Below, piece by piece: positions 25,630 to 35,907 of a stretch of DNA of 64,000 nt (its first letter is position 1; each line of letters begins with the position of its first letter). The stretch is from an uncultured bacterium (GTDB lineage Bacteria > Cyanobacteriota > Vampirovibrionia > Gastranaerophilales > Gastranaerophilaceae). The notes beneath the pieces are model-generated. The model did not search any database. It saw only the letters and a list, made by a program, of their open reading frames with translations, and was not told the DNA's origin. The position numbers and the translations under genes were made by a program. Where the stretch lies: the NCBI GenBank assembly GCA_902777385.1, contig CACYTP010000015.1, positions 1 through 64,000 on the forward strand, in the 5' to 3' direction.

Positions 25630-27222
25630 ATGATTACATTTGATGCACTTACGTTAAAAGCTTTTGTAAAAGAGAATGGAAACTTCTTTGTCGACTCAAG
25701 AATACAAAAAATTCAACAACCGACCAGAAGAGATTTTATAATATATATCAGAAAATCAGGAGAAAGCAGAAAATTATATATAAATATAAATCCGCAGCTT
25801 CATCATATTTGTTTTATGTCAAAAGAAAATGAGGGAAAAAGGCGTATAGAAATTCCGCAAAAGCCTCCTATGTTCTGCATGCTGTTAAGAAAGCATCTGG
25901 AAAATGCAAGGATTTGTAAGATTAATCAACCGGAAAATGAACGTATTTTTGAAATTTATGCTGAATCATACAATGAATTAAATGAAAAAATATATTTATG
26001 TCTTGCAATTGAACTTATGGGTAAGCATTCAAATATAATTCTTTATAATTACGACACAAACATAATCCTGGGATGTGCTCATAACGTAGGTTCCGAAAAA
26101 AGCAGAGAACGGGAATTGGCAGGGACACTTCCGTATATATATCCGCCCAAACAAATAAAAAATAATATTCTGGAATACAATGGCGGAATTGACTATGAAA
26201 ATTTACAAAATGATTTTCACCTTTTTTCAAAAGCTTTTGCTGAACAATGTAAAGGAAAAAATATTAATGAACTTAAAAGTTATGTAAATCTTATAAATAT
26301 TACGCCTGCAATTTCAGCTGATAATAAATTCTACTCTCTGTATGGCAATCTGATAAGCAGTCCTATACCGCAAAAAGACGTCAATACAATGATAGATAGC
26401 TATTTTGCGTATTATCAGGAAAAAGATAAGCTCAATTCACTTAAAACACATTTTCTCACAACCGTAAGACAAAGAATAAATAAAACGCAAAATTCTCTAC
26501 AAAAAATGACTTCCCAAATAAAACGGGAAGAAAATTGTGATAAATACAGATTGTACGGCGACCTCATAATGGCAAATCTGTACAGCAATAAAGATTACAC
26601 CGACAAAATAACAGTATATGACTATGAGAACAACAAAAATATAATAATTGACTTAAATCCGGTTCTAACACTTAAAGAGAATGCCAATAAATTTTATAAA
26701 CAGTACAACAAAGGAAAAATCTCCAAACAAAAATTATCTGAACTAAAAGAAGAATTAGCACAAAATTTTGAGTATCTTAAACAACTGGAATATTCAATAA
26801 ATAATGCCGAAACTTATGAAGATTTAATTGAAATCAGTCCTGAAATAGAACCTTCGGAAAAAAGCACCGACAGAAAGAAACAAAGAGCAACAGAACCTGA
26901 ACAGGTAATCATTAACGGCTATACAATATTTATTGGCAAAAACAACAGACAAAATGATTACATTGTATCAAAATTATCAAAAGACGAGGATTTATGGTTT
27001 CATACAAAAGATTGTGCAGGCTCACATGTACTTTTGCGAGGCGAAAACCCCGATAACAATACAATATTTGAGTGTGCAAAAATCGCAAAAAAATATTCTT
27101 CAGGTTCTATGTCCTCTAAAGTAGGGGTAATTTATACAAAAAGAAAATATCTGAAAAAGCCGCCTAAAGCTAATTTAGGTTATGTAACTTATAAAAATGA
27201 AAAAGAAATCGTGATTGATTAA
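25630..27222 (+). CDS. rqcH: Ribosome quality control protein RqcH (NFACT family)
   Basis: The 530-residue protein has the NFACT layout: an N-terminal domain (ITFDALTLKAFVKE), a central coiled-coil (about 280-400) with EEN and YRLYGDLIMANLY, and the C-terminal NFACT-R domain with WFHTKDCAGSHVLLR and a KVGVIYTKRKYLKKP basic patch. RqcH binds stalled 50S subunits and adds C-terminal Ala tails that mark proteins for degradation, here possibly by the ClpXP encoded at 43-45 kb. I chose ATG 25630. A TACAAT box ends 6 nt before it and no Shine-Dalgarno exists, so the mRNA looks leaderless. The upstream codons from 25597 lie in the promoter. It ends 7 nt before the convergent HD-domain gene. Confidence 0.9.
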   Translation: MITFDALTLKAFVKENGNFFVDSRIQKIQQPTRRDFIIYIRKSGESRKLYININPQLHHICFMSKENEGKRRIEIPQKPPMFCMLLRKHLENARICKINQPENERIFEIYAESYNELNEKIYLCLAIELMGKHSNIILYNYDTNIILGCAHNVGSEKSRERELAGTLPYIYPPKQIKNNILEYNGGIDYENLQNDFHLFSKAFAEQCKGKNINELKSYVNLINITPAISADNKFYSLYGNLISSPIPQKDVNTMIDSYFAYYQEKDKLNSLKTHFLTTVRQRINKTQNSLQKMTSQIKREENCDKYRLYGDLIMANLYSNKDYTDKITVYDYENNKNIIIDLNPVLTLKENANKFYKQYNKGKISKQKLSELKEELAQNFEYLKQLEYSINNAETYEDLIEISPEIEPSEKSTDRKKQRATEPEQVIINGYTIFIGKNNRQNDYIVSKLSKDEDLWFHTKDCAGSHVLLRGENPDNNTIFECAKIAKKYSSGSMSSKVGVIYTKRKYLKKPPKANLGYVTYKNEKEIVID

Positions 27223-27229
27223 ATATAAA

Positions 27230-28069
27230 TTACTCATGATTTTCTAATTTTGAAACGCTTATTTTGCCGAATTTTGCGGACAAATTGTCAATCAAATGAA
27301 TAAAGTATAATTCAGGCTCTAAATCTTTTTCATTCAAATCAATAATAGCACCCCAGTCACTTCTTCCATGGTGTGCTGCAATCATCTTGGCAACTTCATG
27401 AAATCCTTCATTCATACATATAGTAAAACCGTACTGAGAATGTGAAATCCAAATTTTTCTGAAATTATCGTCATAATCAATCAGACCGGACTCTGTATCA
27501 ACAGTATATTCAAAAATCTTTCCGATATCGTGCAAAATACAAGCCGCATAAATATTATCCTGATTAAATTTATAAATACTCATTTCCATATTTGCTTCTG
27601 CATACTGCAAACATTCCAGAGTATGCACCATCAATCCCCCTATATAATTATGATGCATAACTTTCGCAGCAGGAGCAATCTTAATTTTATCCTTATGCTC
27701 CATAAAAAATCTAACCAGAAAGCTGTTTAATTTTTCGTCGTTTATTTTGTTTATATAATCCATTAATGCCTGATAATACATTTCCATTTCAGAAGCATCA
27801 AGTCCTGTTTTTGCCTCTTTAATAACCTGTAATGTTGTTACAAGACAATTATTAAATTTTTCATTAAAAGAAGCTGTTATCAGCTTAACAATATTGCCGC
27901 TGCGAAACACCTTGCTATCAAAACGATTAAGGGTTTCTTCCCACAATATACAATTCAGTACGGATTCATCATCAAGATTTTTAAGTTGAAGTTTTCCCAT
28001 TTTAGTTCCGGCTTTTGTATCACCCACTGAAAATGCTAATATTTCATATTCCGAATCCATATTGAACAT
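27230..28069 (-). CDS. YhaM-family 3'-5' exoribonuclease (OB fold + HD domain)
   Basis: The 279-residue protein starts with an OB-fold-like domain (residues 5-85), which in the family grips nucleic acid. The HD phosphohydrolase domain follows, with HHNYIGGLMVHTLE, CILHDIGKIFEY (the HD pair) and AKMIAAHHGRSDWG. YhaM-type enzymes trim RNA and single-stranded DNA from the 3' end. Close relatives with this order are found in Firmicutes and cyanobacteria-like bacteria; the exact substrate cannot be read here. AAGGAG lies 9 nt before the ATG. The gene is immediately downstream of ilvC (15 nt) on the same strand and may be its second cistron. Confidence 0.88.
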   Translation of the reverse strand: MFNMDSEYEILAFSVGDTKAGTKMGKLQLKNLDDESVLNCILWEETLNRFDSKVFRSGNIVKLITASFNEKFNNCLVTTLQVIKEAKTGLDASEMEMYYQALMDYINKINDEKLNSFLVRFFMEHKDKIKIAPAAKVMHHNYIGGLMVHTLECLQYAEANMEMSIYKFNQDNIYAACILHDIGKIFEYTVDTESGLIDYDDNFRKIWISHSQYGFTICMNEGFHEVAKMIAAHHGRSDWGAIIDLNEKDLEPELYFIHLIDNLSAKFGKISVSKLENHE

Positions 28070-28084
28070 AACTAAATACTCCTT

Positions 28085-29137
<1,053 letters not shown>

Positions 29138-29139
29138 CT

Positions 29140-29168
29140 ATGCTAGCACGAATAGCACGCCTCGTCAA
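29140..29168 (-). promoter_or_regulatory. Promoter of ilvC
   Basis: On the minus strand TTGACG (29163-29168) and TAGCAT (29140-29145) are 17 nt apart, and TGC immediately before the -10 hexamer makes an extended -10. A small inverted repeat (GCTATTCGTGCTAGC) covers the same bases and could be an operator. Confidence 0.6.
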
Positions 29169-29424
29169 ACCAATGTGCTAATTCAATACATATTAGCCTA
29201 AGCCCACTCTTCTTCGCCACCGGAATTTCCGAATTTTCACTTAGCCATCGGTTTTTCCGCATGATTGTTCAGAATTTCCGAATGATTACACTCCTTTTAT
29301 GCCAATAAGCAATTGTTGTATTTCATGTCATTGCGAGCGAAGCTTCTATAAGAGCAGACTTTGTCTGCCTCCCCGAGGGAGAAGTAGAAGTTTTGCCTTT
29401 GCCCTTCACATAATGACATGTACC
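29169..29424. other. Intergenic stretch between ilvC promoter and prepilin gene
   Basis: No gene is seen. The left half repeats GAATTTCCGAAT twice (about 29221-29232 and 29271-29282). The right half (29333-29402) is a repeat copy: CGAGCGAAGCTTCTATAAG and AGCAGACTTTGTCTGC recur nearly unchanged at 20598-20634. The segment lies inside the repeat-rich neighbourhood of the prepilin. Confidence 0.6.
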
Positions 29425-30435
29425 TTAATTACCTACACAAAGAACCCCGTAATGATTGAACTCCTTGAGGTAGCAGTTCTCGGAACCATTAATGAAACTA
29501 ACGTGCCATGCGCTACCCGTACTGCAATCTGAGGAAGACCAGAACATGCCATCTTGTGGCAGGTTAGGGTTGCTCGCTTTTTGGTTATAGATGTTCTTTA
29601 ATGTTCCTTTATCAGGTAAAGTCATGCCCATACTCTCGCATTTGTCTTTGGCATTATTCCAAGTTAGTTTTTGTCCCGTATTTACAACACAACCAATGCC
29701 CGAAATATCATCGCCTGCACAGCCTTTTGTGAATTTTGCTGCAAATAAATTTCTTATGTCATTGTATTTGTTGTTTGATGTTTCTTTGTTAGGGTGAGCA
29801 GAGCCGTTTACATCTGTCACAAAATCTATTGATGCGGTTGAATTTGAGGTATAAACAAACTCTTTACTTCTTCCGCCGCCGACAGGTAGTGATTTTTTCA
29901 CTGCTACCAACGGGTCAGTATCTTCTATTTTACCGCCCTCCGGATTGTAATTCAGTATTATTGACGCTCCGTCTGCAAGTATAAGACCAACATTATTTGT
30001 ATTCGTATTCAGAGATAAATTTTTACCAGTTTTGGCTTTGCTTACTTCAAACTCGTTTCCTTCACCGTCTGTTACTTTTTCTGTCGGCCAACAGTCTGCT
30101 ATGTGGCTACTGTCACATCTTTTTGACACTTTTAAATACTTCTGCAATTCATCTACAAAGGCTTCGGTTGACGGGTATGTTCCGCTGAGTTCACCATGTG
30201 CTTTCATTATATCCATTGCCTGTGTAACTTTATACACAATATTTGCATGACGTTCTGAGTTCTTACGTTCAGTAACATTTTCTATCAATGCAGGTAACGT
30301 TATCGCCGCAACAACTCCGATTATTCCGAGGGTGATTAAAACCTCTGCCAAAGTAAAGGCGACACGACGAGGCGTTGGGGACTGAGCAACGTGCGTAGCA
30401 CCCTCTGCAAGCGTGAATGCAGCTCTTTTCCCCAT
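29425..30435 (-). CDS. Prepilin with tandem FTLAE sites and a C-terminal FGE/Lcl-like domain
   Basis: From ATG 30435 the product (336 residues) begins MGKRAAFTLAEG, then twenty residues later repeats VAFTLAEVLITLGIIGVVAA, the true prepilin site and spine helix. The C-terminal third (SMGMTLPDKGTL, GMFWSSS, AWHVSFINGS, YGVLCVGN) resembles the Lcl/FGE-type lectin fold seen at the tips of some pseudopilins, suggesting a surface-binding role. No ribosome site precedes 30435. The genuine expression signals lie at 30718-30778, where an ATG with GGAGG is out of frame with this gene because of a G10 run. The region 30436-30714 is open in frame but built from repeats. The gene may be switched off as drawn. 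Confidence 0.7.
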   Translation of the reverse strand: MGKRAAFTLAEGATHVAQSPTPRRVAFTLAEVLITLGIIGVVAAITLPALIENVTERKNSERHANIVYKVTQAMDIMKAHGELSGTYPSTEAFVDELQKYLKVSKRCDSSHIADCWPTEKVTDGEGNEFEVSKAKTGKNLSLNTNTNNVGLILADGASIILNYNPEGGKIEDTDPLVAVKKSLPVGGGRSKEFVYTSNSTASIDFVTDVNGSAHPNKETSNNKYNDIRNLFAAKFTKGCAGDDISGIGCVVNTGQKLTWNNAKDKCESMGMTLPDKGTLKNIYNQKASNPNLPQDGMFWSSSDCSTGSAWHVSFINGSENCYLKEFNHYGVLCVGN

Positions 30436-30631
30436 GTCATTGCGAGGGAGCAAGTAGCCTTGCGACCGTGGCAATCCAGCCGTTTTTTCGGCTGTTTTTA
30501 AAGTTGCATTATTTGAAACTTGTTCAAACTTTTTAGATACAGAATTAACTGTTTTATCATCAAAATTTTCAACATTGCTTAATAAGCTGGATTGCTTCGT
30601 CGCCGAGCTTTCGGCTCCTCGCAATGACATG
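30434..30631. mobile_element. MITE-like inverted-repeat element in the prepilin leader
   Basis: The ends ATGTCATTGCGAG (30434) and CTCGCAATGACAT (30631) are inverted complements, extended inward as imperfect arms ending near CAATCCAGC. The element is 198 bp, a multiple of three, and stays open in the prepilin frame, where it is read as SLRGAESSATKQ at one end and GLPRSQGYLLPRND at the other. The left arm also occurs at 1-34. Confidence 0.7.
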
Positions 30632-30670
30632 TTATCTTCAGGATGATGTATAATAAAGTTTTGTAAATCC

Positions 30671-30778
30671 TTACTACGAGAGGATTTTACCCCCCCCCCT
30701 ATGCTTAAATTCAATCATGATAATATCCTCCGTGGTTTTTGTATATTATCATTATAACATATTTTTTTACTTCTGCAA
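30671..30778 (-). repeat. Prepilin leader cassette, copy B (promoter, SD, ATG, G10 run)
   Basis: On the minus strand TTGCAG (30773-30778), TATAAT (30751-30756, spacing 16), GGAGG (30727-30731) and ATG (30716-30718) follow at normal distances. After five codons comes AGG then a run of ten G (30690-30699). The ATG frame stops at TAG a few codons after the run. Removal of one G or gain of two would join it to the prepilin frame. It is near-identical to 20651-20757. Confidence 0.8.
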
Positions 30779-30892
30779 CTAAATCAATTACAAGAATAGA
30801 TAATATTTATTAAATTTGAATTAAAAAGGCAAAAAATTTTATCGTTTTGTTTTTATATATACAGATGTGTAAAAAAGTAGGGAAATATAAAA

Positions 30893-31282
30893 ATGAGTGT
30901 TCAAAACAATGTAAGTTTTAATGGTCATGTACCACGTTCGGAAAAAAGAAGAAATACCCATTGGGCATTAATAGGTGCCCCTCTTGTTACAGCAACAAAT
31001 ATTGCAACAATGGCTTTGGTTGATAGTGAATTAAGAAAAGACTCATTCACCGCAACAGCAAAAGCCTGTGCAAAAGATTACGTTAAAGCATGGCGTGATA
31101 TATTTGCAGGCGGAGCAAAATACATTTTTAGAAAAGACTCTTGGGCAAATGCAATCAAAGACATAAAAACAAATAACAAATATTTTGCTGCCGGTGTCCT
31201 TGCCCTTGATACTCTTGCTATGTTTGGTATCATTAAAATGGCAAGCGACTTTGGGTCAAAAATCAGACATCGCAAAGACTAA
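30893..31282 (+). CDS. Small membrane protein with N-terminal SFNG motif
   Basis: The 129-residue protein begins MSVQNNVSFNGHVPR, the S-F-x-G tag shared with the CheR-like protein (SFNG), the HELVH protein (SFQG) and the calpain-like protease (SFRG). Two hydrophobic segments, about 23-45 (WALIGAPLVTATNIATMAL) and 100-118 (FAAGVLALDTLAMFGIIKM), may cross the membrane, with a basic helical loop between. No domain is recognised. The ribosome site is weak (TAGGGAAA). The gene is monocistronic and ends before murG. Confidence 0.65.
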   Translation: MSVQNNVSFNGHVPRSEKRRNTHWALIGAPLVTATNIATMALVDSELRKDSFTATAKACAKDYVKAWRDIFAGGAKYIFRKDSWANAIKDIKTNNKYFAAGVLALDTLAMFGIIKMASDFGSKIRHRKD

Positions 31283-31304
31283 TCGGTAAAAATAAAGCTT
31301 TATA

Positions 31305-32408
31305 TTAACTTATAGCAAATAATTGCTCCGTTATGTTTTGTACTCCGTCATATTTTGCAAGACTTAACGCATTTTGCTGTAATTCATTTAATTTGGCAGG
31401 GTTATTAATTAACTCATCCAAAAGTTCTCCCAGATGAGTTTCGTCTGTATCACTGTCTTCAAGATACAAAGAAGCACCCTTTTCTACCATATATTTAGCA
31501 TTTTTTCTTTGATGATCAGCCGCCGCATGCGGATATGGAATAAGAATTGACGCCAATCCTGCCGCTTCTATTTCCGAAATACTTAGAGAACCGGCTCTGG
31601 AAACCGCTATATCAGACGCTTTCAGCACAGTAACCATATCATCAAAATAAGGTTTTATTATTAAATTTTTGTCAGCCTCGTATTCGGGATAAATTCTGCT
31701 TACCTGCTCAATAACTCTTGTAAAATTCTTTTTACCTGTCTGAAATATAACCTGAACTCCATATTCTATACTCAACTTCTTTAACAGAAACACTGACGCA
31801 TCATTTATAGTTCTTGCGCCCTGCGAACCACCCATAATACAAACGGTAAGCTTTTCTTCCAATCCAATACTCTTTCTGGCTTCGGATTTAGTTAATGTTT
31901 TAAATTGAGGTCTTATCGGATTTCCGTTTACATAAAAGTTTTTGTTCTTAATAAATTTATTTGCACTTTCAAATGCGACAGAAACTGCTTTTGCATACGG
32001 AGCAAGTTTTCTTGTAACAAGTCCCGGCTGAGCATCACAATCGTGCATCATATATGGTTTGCCAAGTATTTTTGCCGCAATCATTGCAGGGGCAGACACA
32101 TATCCTCCTGTACCAAAAATTGCATCAGGCTTGTATTTTATAATATAACCAATACTTTTGATGACAGCAAACAGTAATTGAAATCCCCATCCAACAAGCG
32201 GTAAACCTAATTCCCTCGGCATACCGTGAACATTTACAGGCAAAAATTCATATCCTTTTTGTGAAACTATATCAAATTCGAGATTTTTAGGATTACCGAT
32301 ATAATATATATTTTGTTCTTTTTTTACAAGCTCGTCTGCAACCGCAACAGCAGGATAAATATGTCCTCCGGTACCTCCACCTGTTATAAAATAAGTTTTT
32401 TTAGACAT
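31305..32408 (-). CDS. murG: UDP-GlcNAc:lipid I transferase MurG
   Basis: The 367-residue GT28 enzyme has FITGGGTGGHIYPAVAVA, the lipid I/membrane-side Gly loop, and in the C-terminal half VCIMGGSQGARTINDA and SRAGSLSISEIEAAGLASILIPYPHAAADHQ, the donor-sugar site. It adds GlcNAc to lipid I at the inner face of the membrane, giving lipid II. I chose ATG 32408, with AAGGA 9 nt upstream; an ATG three codons earlier abuts that site. The start overlaps the end of ftsW by a few bases. It is the last gene of the cluster. Confidence 0.96.
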   Translation of the reverse strand: MSKKTYFITGGGTGGHIYPAVAVADELVKKEQNIYYIGNPKNLEFDIVSQKGYEFLPVNVHGMPRELGLPLVGWGFQLLFAVIKSIGYIIKYKPDAIFGTGGYVSAPAMIAAKILGKPYMMHDCDAQPGLVTRKLAPYAKAVSVAFESANKFIKNKNFYVNGNPIRPQFKTLTKSEARKSIGLEEKLTVCIMGGSQGARTINDASVFLLKKLSIEYGVQVIFQTGKKNFTRVIEQVSRIYPEYEADKNLIIKPYFDDMVTVLKASDIAVSRAGSLSISEIEAAGLASILIPYPHAAADHQRKNAKYMVEKGASLYLEDSDTDETHLGELLDELINNPAKLNELQQNALSLAKYDGVQNITEQLFAIS

Positions 32409-33591
32409 TTTCGGCATTCCTTATTTTTTTAATTCTCTTTTTAGATATATTCAATAATACTCCTACCATACATAAGGAAACAATAAGAGAAGAACCTCCA
32501 TAGCTTATGAACGGCAACGGCACACCTGTTGTCGGGAAGAATGAACTTGCAACACTTATATTTAAAAATGCCTGAAACCCTAAAGAGAATGTTATCCCTA
32601 CAGCAAGCAATTTTCCAAACATATCAGGACATCGAGACGCAATAATAAAGCCTCTGTGTATTAATGTCCAGAACAAACCTATAATCATCACACACCCAAT
32701 CCATCCCAACTCTTCAGCTATTATAGCGAAAATAAAGTCCGTATGACATTCAGGCAAATATGACAATTTCTGAATTGAGCCGCCATAGCCTACACCGGTT
32801 AATCCGCCTGAAGCAAATGCTATAAGTGACTGGATGATATTATATCCTGCACCCTGAGGATCCAGCTCAGGATGCTGCCACGTTGTAATACGCTGCATCT
32901 GATACGGTTTGATAATCGTTGTAGCCGCAACGATTACGGATAAAATTCCTGCCCCAAGGCAACTGAAAAACAATTTCAATGAACCGCCTGCACTCAGGAA
33001 CATTACAACAGATACTGACAACAAAAGAATAACCATTGACAGATTTGGCTGAATAAATATTAATCCGAGCATAAATATAATAGGCAAAAATGCACCTGTC
33101 CATTTATTCTGATCAAATAAATTCGCATCTTTTCTGAATATGGTTGCAAGCAACAGAACCACAGCAGGTTTCGCAAACTCTGACGGCTGCAACTGAAATC
33201 CGAAAAGATTTATCCATCTTTTTGCACCGTTTACCATTACACCCAACGGAGTAAAGTCTACCAATACCAATAATACGATTATTATACCTGCAAATACTGT
33301 AGTCCAGTCTGCAAGTTTTTTATAATCGTAATTTGTAAAAAATCTCATACCGATAAACCCAACAACAAAACAAATAACCTGTTTTATCAGGAATTGAGCA
33401 GGCTGACCGCCTTCATCAATACATTTTGGGGCGGAAGCGGAAAATATAGCCATAAATCCGATTATAACAAGGAATGCAACCGTAATAAGCAAGACCTTAT
33501 CAGGTGCTGATAGGATTGCACCTGAGGAATAACGACGTTTATGTCTTTCTATATAATGGTCTCTAAGCTTTTCCGATTTTTGATAAGACAT
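32401..33591 (-). CDS. ftsW: Lipid II polymerase / cell-division protein FtsW
   Basis: The SEDS protein has about ten TM helices from residue 30, with GAKRWINLFGFQLQPSEFAKPA, the conserved PSE block, and a C-terminal LPFISYGGSSLIVSL signature. FtsW polymerises septal glycan from lipid II together with the transpeptidase FtsI. I chose ATG 33591 (MSYQKSEKL, 396 residues); upstream starts would extend far into murD. Even so it overlaps the murD end by 29 nt, so the two are coupled. The FtsW/RodA distinction is made from operon position inside the dcw cluster. Confidence 0.92.
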   Translation of the reverse strand: MSYQKSEKLRDHYIERHKRRYSSGAILSAPDKVLLITVAFLVIIGFMAIFSASAPKCIDEGGQPAQFLIKQVICFVVGFIGMRFFTNYDYKKLADWTTVFAGIIIVLLVLVDFTPLGVMVNGAKRWINLFGFQLQPSEFAKPAVVLLLATIFRKDANLFDQNKWTGAFLPIIFMLGLIFIQPNLSMVILLLSVSVVMFLSAGGSLKLFFSCLGAGILSVIVAATTIIKPYQMQRITTWQHPELDPQGAGYNIIQSLIAFASGGLTGVGYGGSIQKLSYLPECHTDFIFAIIAEELGWIGCVMIIGLFWTLIHRGFIIASRCPDMFGKLLAVGITFSLGFQAFLNISVASSFFPTTGVPLPFISYGGSSLIVSLCMVGVLLNISKKRIKKIRNAENV

Positions 33592-34924
33592 CTTTCTTGA
33601 ATACTCTTCCTCTTTCTTCATATCCGCTAAACATATCAAAACTTGCACACGCCGGAGATAATAATACAACATCAGGTTTTAAATCTATTGATTTATCAAT
33701 TGCACTCTGCATAGAACCTTCTCTTATAATATTATTAAATCCGCTATTTTTAAGACTTTCTTCAAATCTGTCAGTTGCCTCCCCGATAAGAATTACCGTA
33801 CTGATATGTTTTTTTATTGCCTCACAAAATTCCGATAAATCTGTCATTTTATCTCTTCCGCCGGCAATCAATGCAACATTACAATCATTGAATGAATTTA
33901 TTGCAACAAGTGACGCTTCAGGATTTGTCGCTTTTGAGTCGTTGTAAAAAGATATACCGTCTTTTTCTGCAAATTTTTCTAATCTGTGTTCCGGTACTTT
34001 AAATGACATAATTGACTGTCTGATATTTTCATTAGAAACACCCTCAATTTTAGCACAAATTATTGCACATTCTGCATTTTGCCAGTTGTGTTCGCCTATA
34101 AAAGGACAATCCTTTATATCAATAATTTTTTCTTCTTTACCTCTGCGTTTATACCATATAGCATCATCTTTCACATAACAACAATTATCGGATACTTCCG
34201 CTCCAAATAAGAATACTTCACCTGCAGCGTGTTTAGAAAATTCTAATAATTTTTCATCTTTTGCATTCAAAACAGAAAAAGCAGGATTTTGAGGCAATTT
34301 GAATATTCTCGCCTTGGCTTCAAAATAGTTATCCAAAGTTTTATGCCATGTTATATGATCCGGAGTGAAATTTGTAAAAACGGAAATCTGAGGTTGAAAA
34401 GCCTGTGAATATGTCAACTGAAAAGAAGAACACTCGCAAACAAAGAAATCTAAATCCATATCATCCAAATAATCACACGGAGGCTTTCCGTAATTTCCGC
34501 AAGGCTTTGCATTAAACTCACTTGATAAAATATGTGCAGTTAACGCAGTCGTTGTCGTTTTACCGTTTGTACCCGTAATTGCAATAAACGGTTTACCCGT
34601 TTGTGAAAATGCCAATTCTACCTCAGAAATTACAGGAATTTGCAATTCCTTTAATTTCAGCATTATCGGACTGTCAACAGGAACACTTGGACTTGTAACA
34701 GCAAGATAAGAATTTCTTATAAATTCGTCGCTATGACCTCCTGTTTCTATTTTTATACCCATCAACTGTAATTCTTTTATCAAAGTAGATTGTTCGGGTT
34801 TTGCCTCAGAATACTCAGTAATATATACATCTGCACCTTTTCTGTTCAGATATTTTGCAGCAGAAACTCCGCTGACCGACAACCCCAATATTAAAACCTT
34901 TTTTTCAAACCAATTTGGTAACAT
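33563..34924 (-). CDS. murD: UDP-MurNAc-L-Ala:D-Glu ligase MurD
   Basis: The 453-residue Mur ligase has an N-terminal UDP-binding Rossmann domain (KVLILGLSVSGVSAAKYL), the ATP site ITGTNGKTTTTALTAHIL, FTNFTPDHITWHKTLDNYFEAKARIF typical of MurD, and NDSKATNPEAS in the C-terminal domain. It adds D-glutamate to the muropeptide in the cytoplasm. It lies 2 nt after mraY and overlaps ftsW. Confidence 0.97.
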   Translation of the reverse strand: MLPNWFEKKVLILGLSVSGVSAAKYLNRKGADVYITEYSEAKPEQSTLIKELQLMGIKIETGGHSDEFIRNSYLAVTSPSVPVDSPIMLKLKELQIPVISEVELAFSQTGKPFIAITGTNGKTTTTALTAHILSSEFNAKPCGNYGKPPCDYLDDMDLDFFVCECSSFQLTYSQAFQPQISVFTNFTPDHITWHKTLDNYFEAKARIFKLPQNPAFSVLNAKDEKLLEFSKHAAGEVFLFGAEVSDNCCYVKDDAIWYKRRGKEEKIIDIKDCPFIGEHNWQNAECAIICAKIEGVSNENIRQSIMSFKVPEHRLEKFAEKDGISFYNDSKATNPEASLVAINSFNDCNVALIAGGRDKMTDLSEFCEAIKKHISTVILIGEATDRFEESLKNSGFNNIIREGSMQSAIDKSIDLKPDVVLLSPACASFDMFSGYEERGRVFKKDVLSKIGKA

Positions 34925-34926
34925 AA

Positions 34927-35907
34927 CTATATTATACCTCTAATCGTTAAATTAAATAAAACCAGTGCAATAAATGAAAATATTGCCGAGCATAGTGCGA
35001 ACACCAAAACCACCTTTTTTTCGCTCCATCCCAATAATTCAAAATGATGATGTATCGGAGACATTTTGAACACTCTTTTGCCGGTAGTTTTAAAGCTCGT
35101 TACCTGTATTATAACAGAAAGTGTTTCACATACAAACACACCACCCAAAAATATCAGTAAAAATTCAAACTTACCAACAACGGCTAATGTACCTAACAAA
35201 CCTCCGATTGCAAGAGAACCGGTATCACCCATAAATACCTGAGCCTTTGGCTTATTAAAATATAGAAATCCAAATAAAGCACCTGCAACTGTAGCCGCAA
35301 TAATTCCGATTTCAGGATATCCGCTTAAATATGCAATCACAGCCGTACCTAAAAATGCAAACACACCCGTTGAAGCAGCTAAACCATCCAATCCGTCAGT
35401 TAAATTGTATGCGTTTGAAGCACCTGTTATTATAAACAGTGATAACAGAGGATAAGCCCATTTCAAATCAACAGAATGACTCCCTACCATAAATGTTGTA
35501 CCGTAAGGATTTGAAATTATTACAAATAACGTTGGCAAAAGAGCTATTGCAAATTGTCTTAACAATTTCCCTCTTGCAGACAAACCGTCATTTGCATGTC
35601 CTTTGATTTTTAAATAATCATCTTGAAATCCTGCAAATGTATAAAATAATAAAGTTATTAATATAATAATAGGAGCATTATCAAATCTTTCAGCCAAACA
35701 CAAACTTATGACCGATGAAATTATTATTGCAAGTACTATAAACACACCACCTGTAGTCGGGGTACCTTCTTTCTTGGCATGTGCTTCGGGAGCACAATCT
35801 TTAACGTATTGACCTATCATTTTTTTCTTCAAAAAATCAATGTACGGGACTCCGAACAACAAGCATAAAATCATAGCCAGCAAAAAAGCGACTGCCATCA
35901 TTATCAT
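34927..35907 (-). CDS. mraY: Phospho-MurNAc-pentapeptide transferase MraY
   Basis: The 326-residue integral membrane enzyme has ten predicted helices and the family signature GTPTTGGVFIVL, NLTDGLDGLAAS with the catalytic Asp pair, FMGDTGSLAIGG, and MSPIHHHFELLGWSE near the end. It attaches phospho-MurNAc-pentapeptide to undecaprenyl phosphate, forming lipid I. The start is an ATGA overlap with the stop of murF. Confidence 0.97.
   Translation of the reverse strand: MIMMAVAFLLAMILCLLFGVPYIDFLKKKMIGQYVKDCAPEAHAKKEGTPTTGGVFIVLAIIISSVISLCLAERFDNAPIIILITLLFYTFAGFQDDYLKIKGHANDGLSARGKLLRQFAIALLPTLFVIISNPYGTTFMVGSHSVDLKWAYPLLSLFIITGASNAYNLTDGLDGLAASTGVFAFLGTAVIAYLSGYPEIGIIAATVAGALFGFLYFNKPKAQVFMGDTGSLAIGGLLGTLAVVGKFEFLLIFLGGVFVCETLSVIIQVTSFKTTGKRVFKMSPIHHHFELLGWSEKKVVLVFALCSAIFSFIALVLFNLTIRGII

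Noticed and set aside
29299..29532. Plus-strand open frame of 77 residues
   Set aside because: It reads a repeat (CHCERSFYKSRL) and the antisense of the prepilin gene; no ribosome site.
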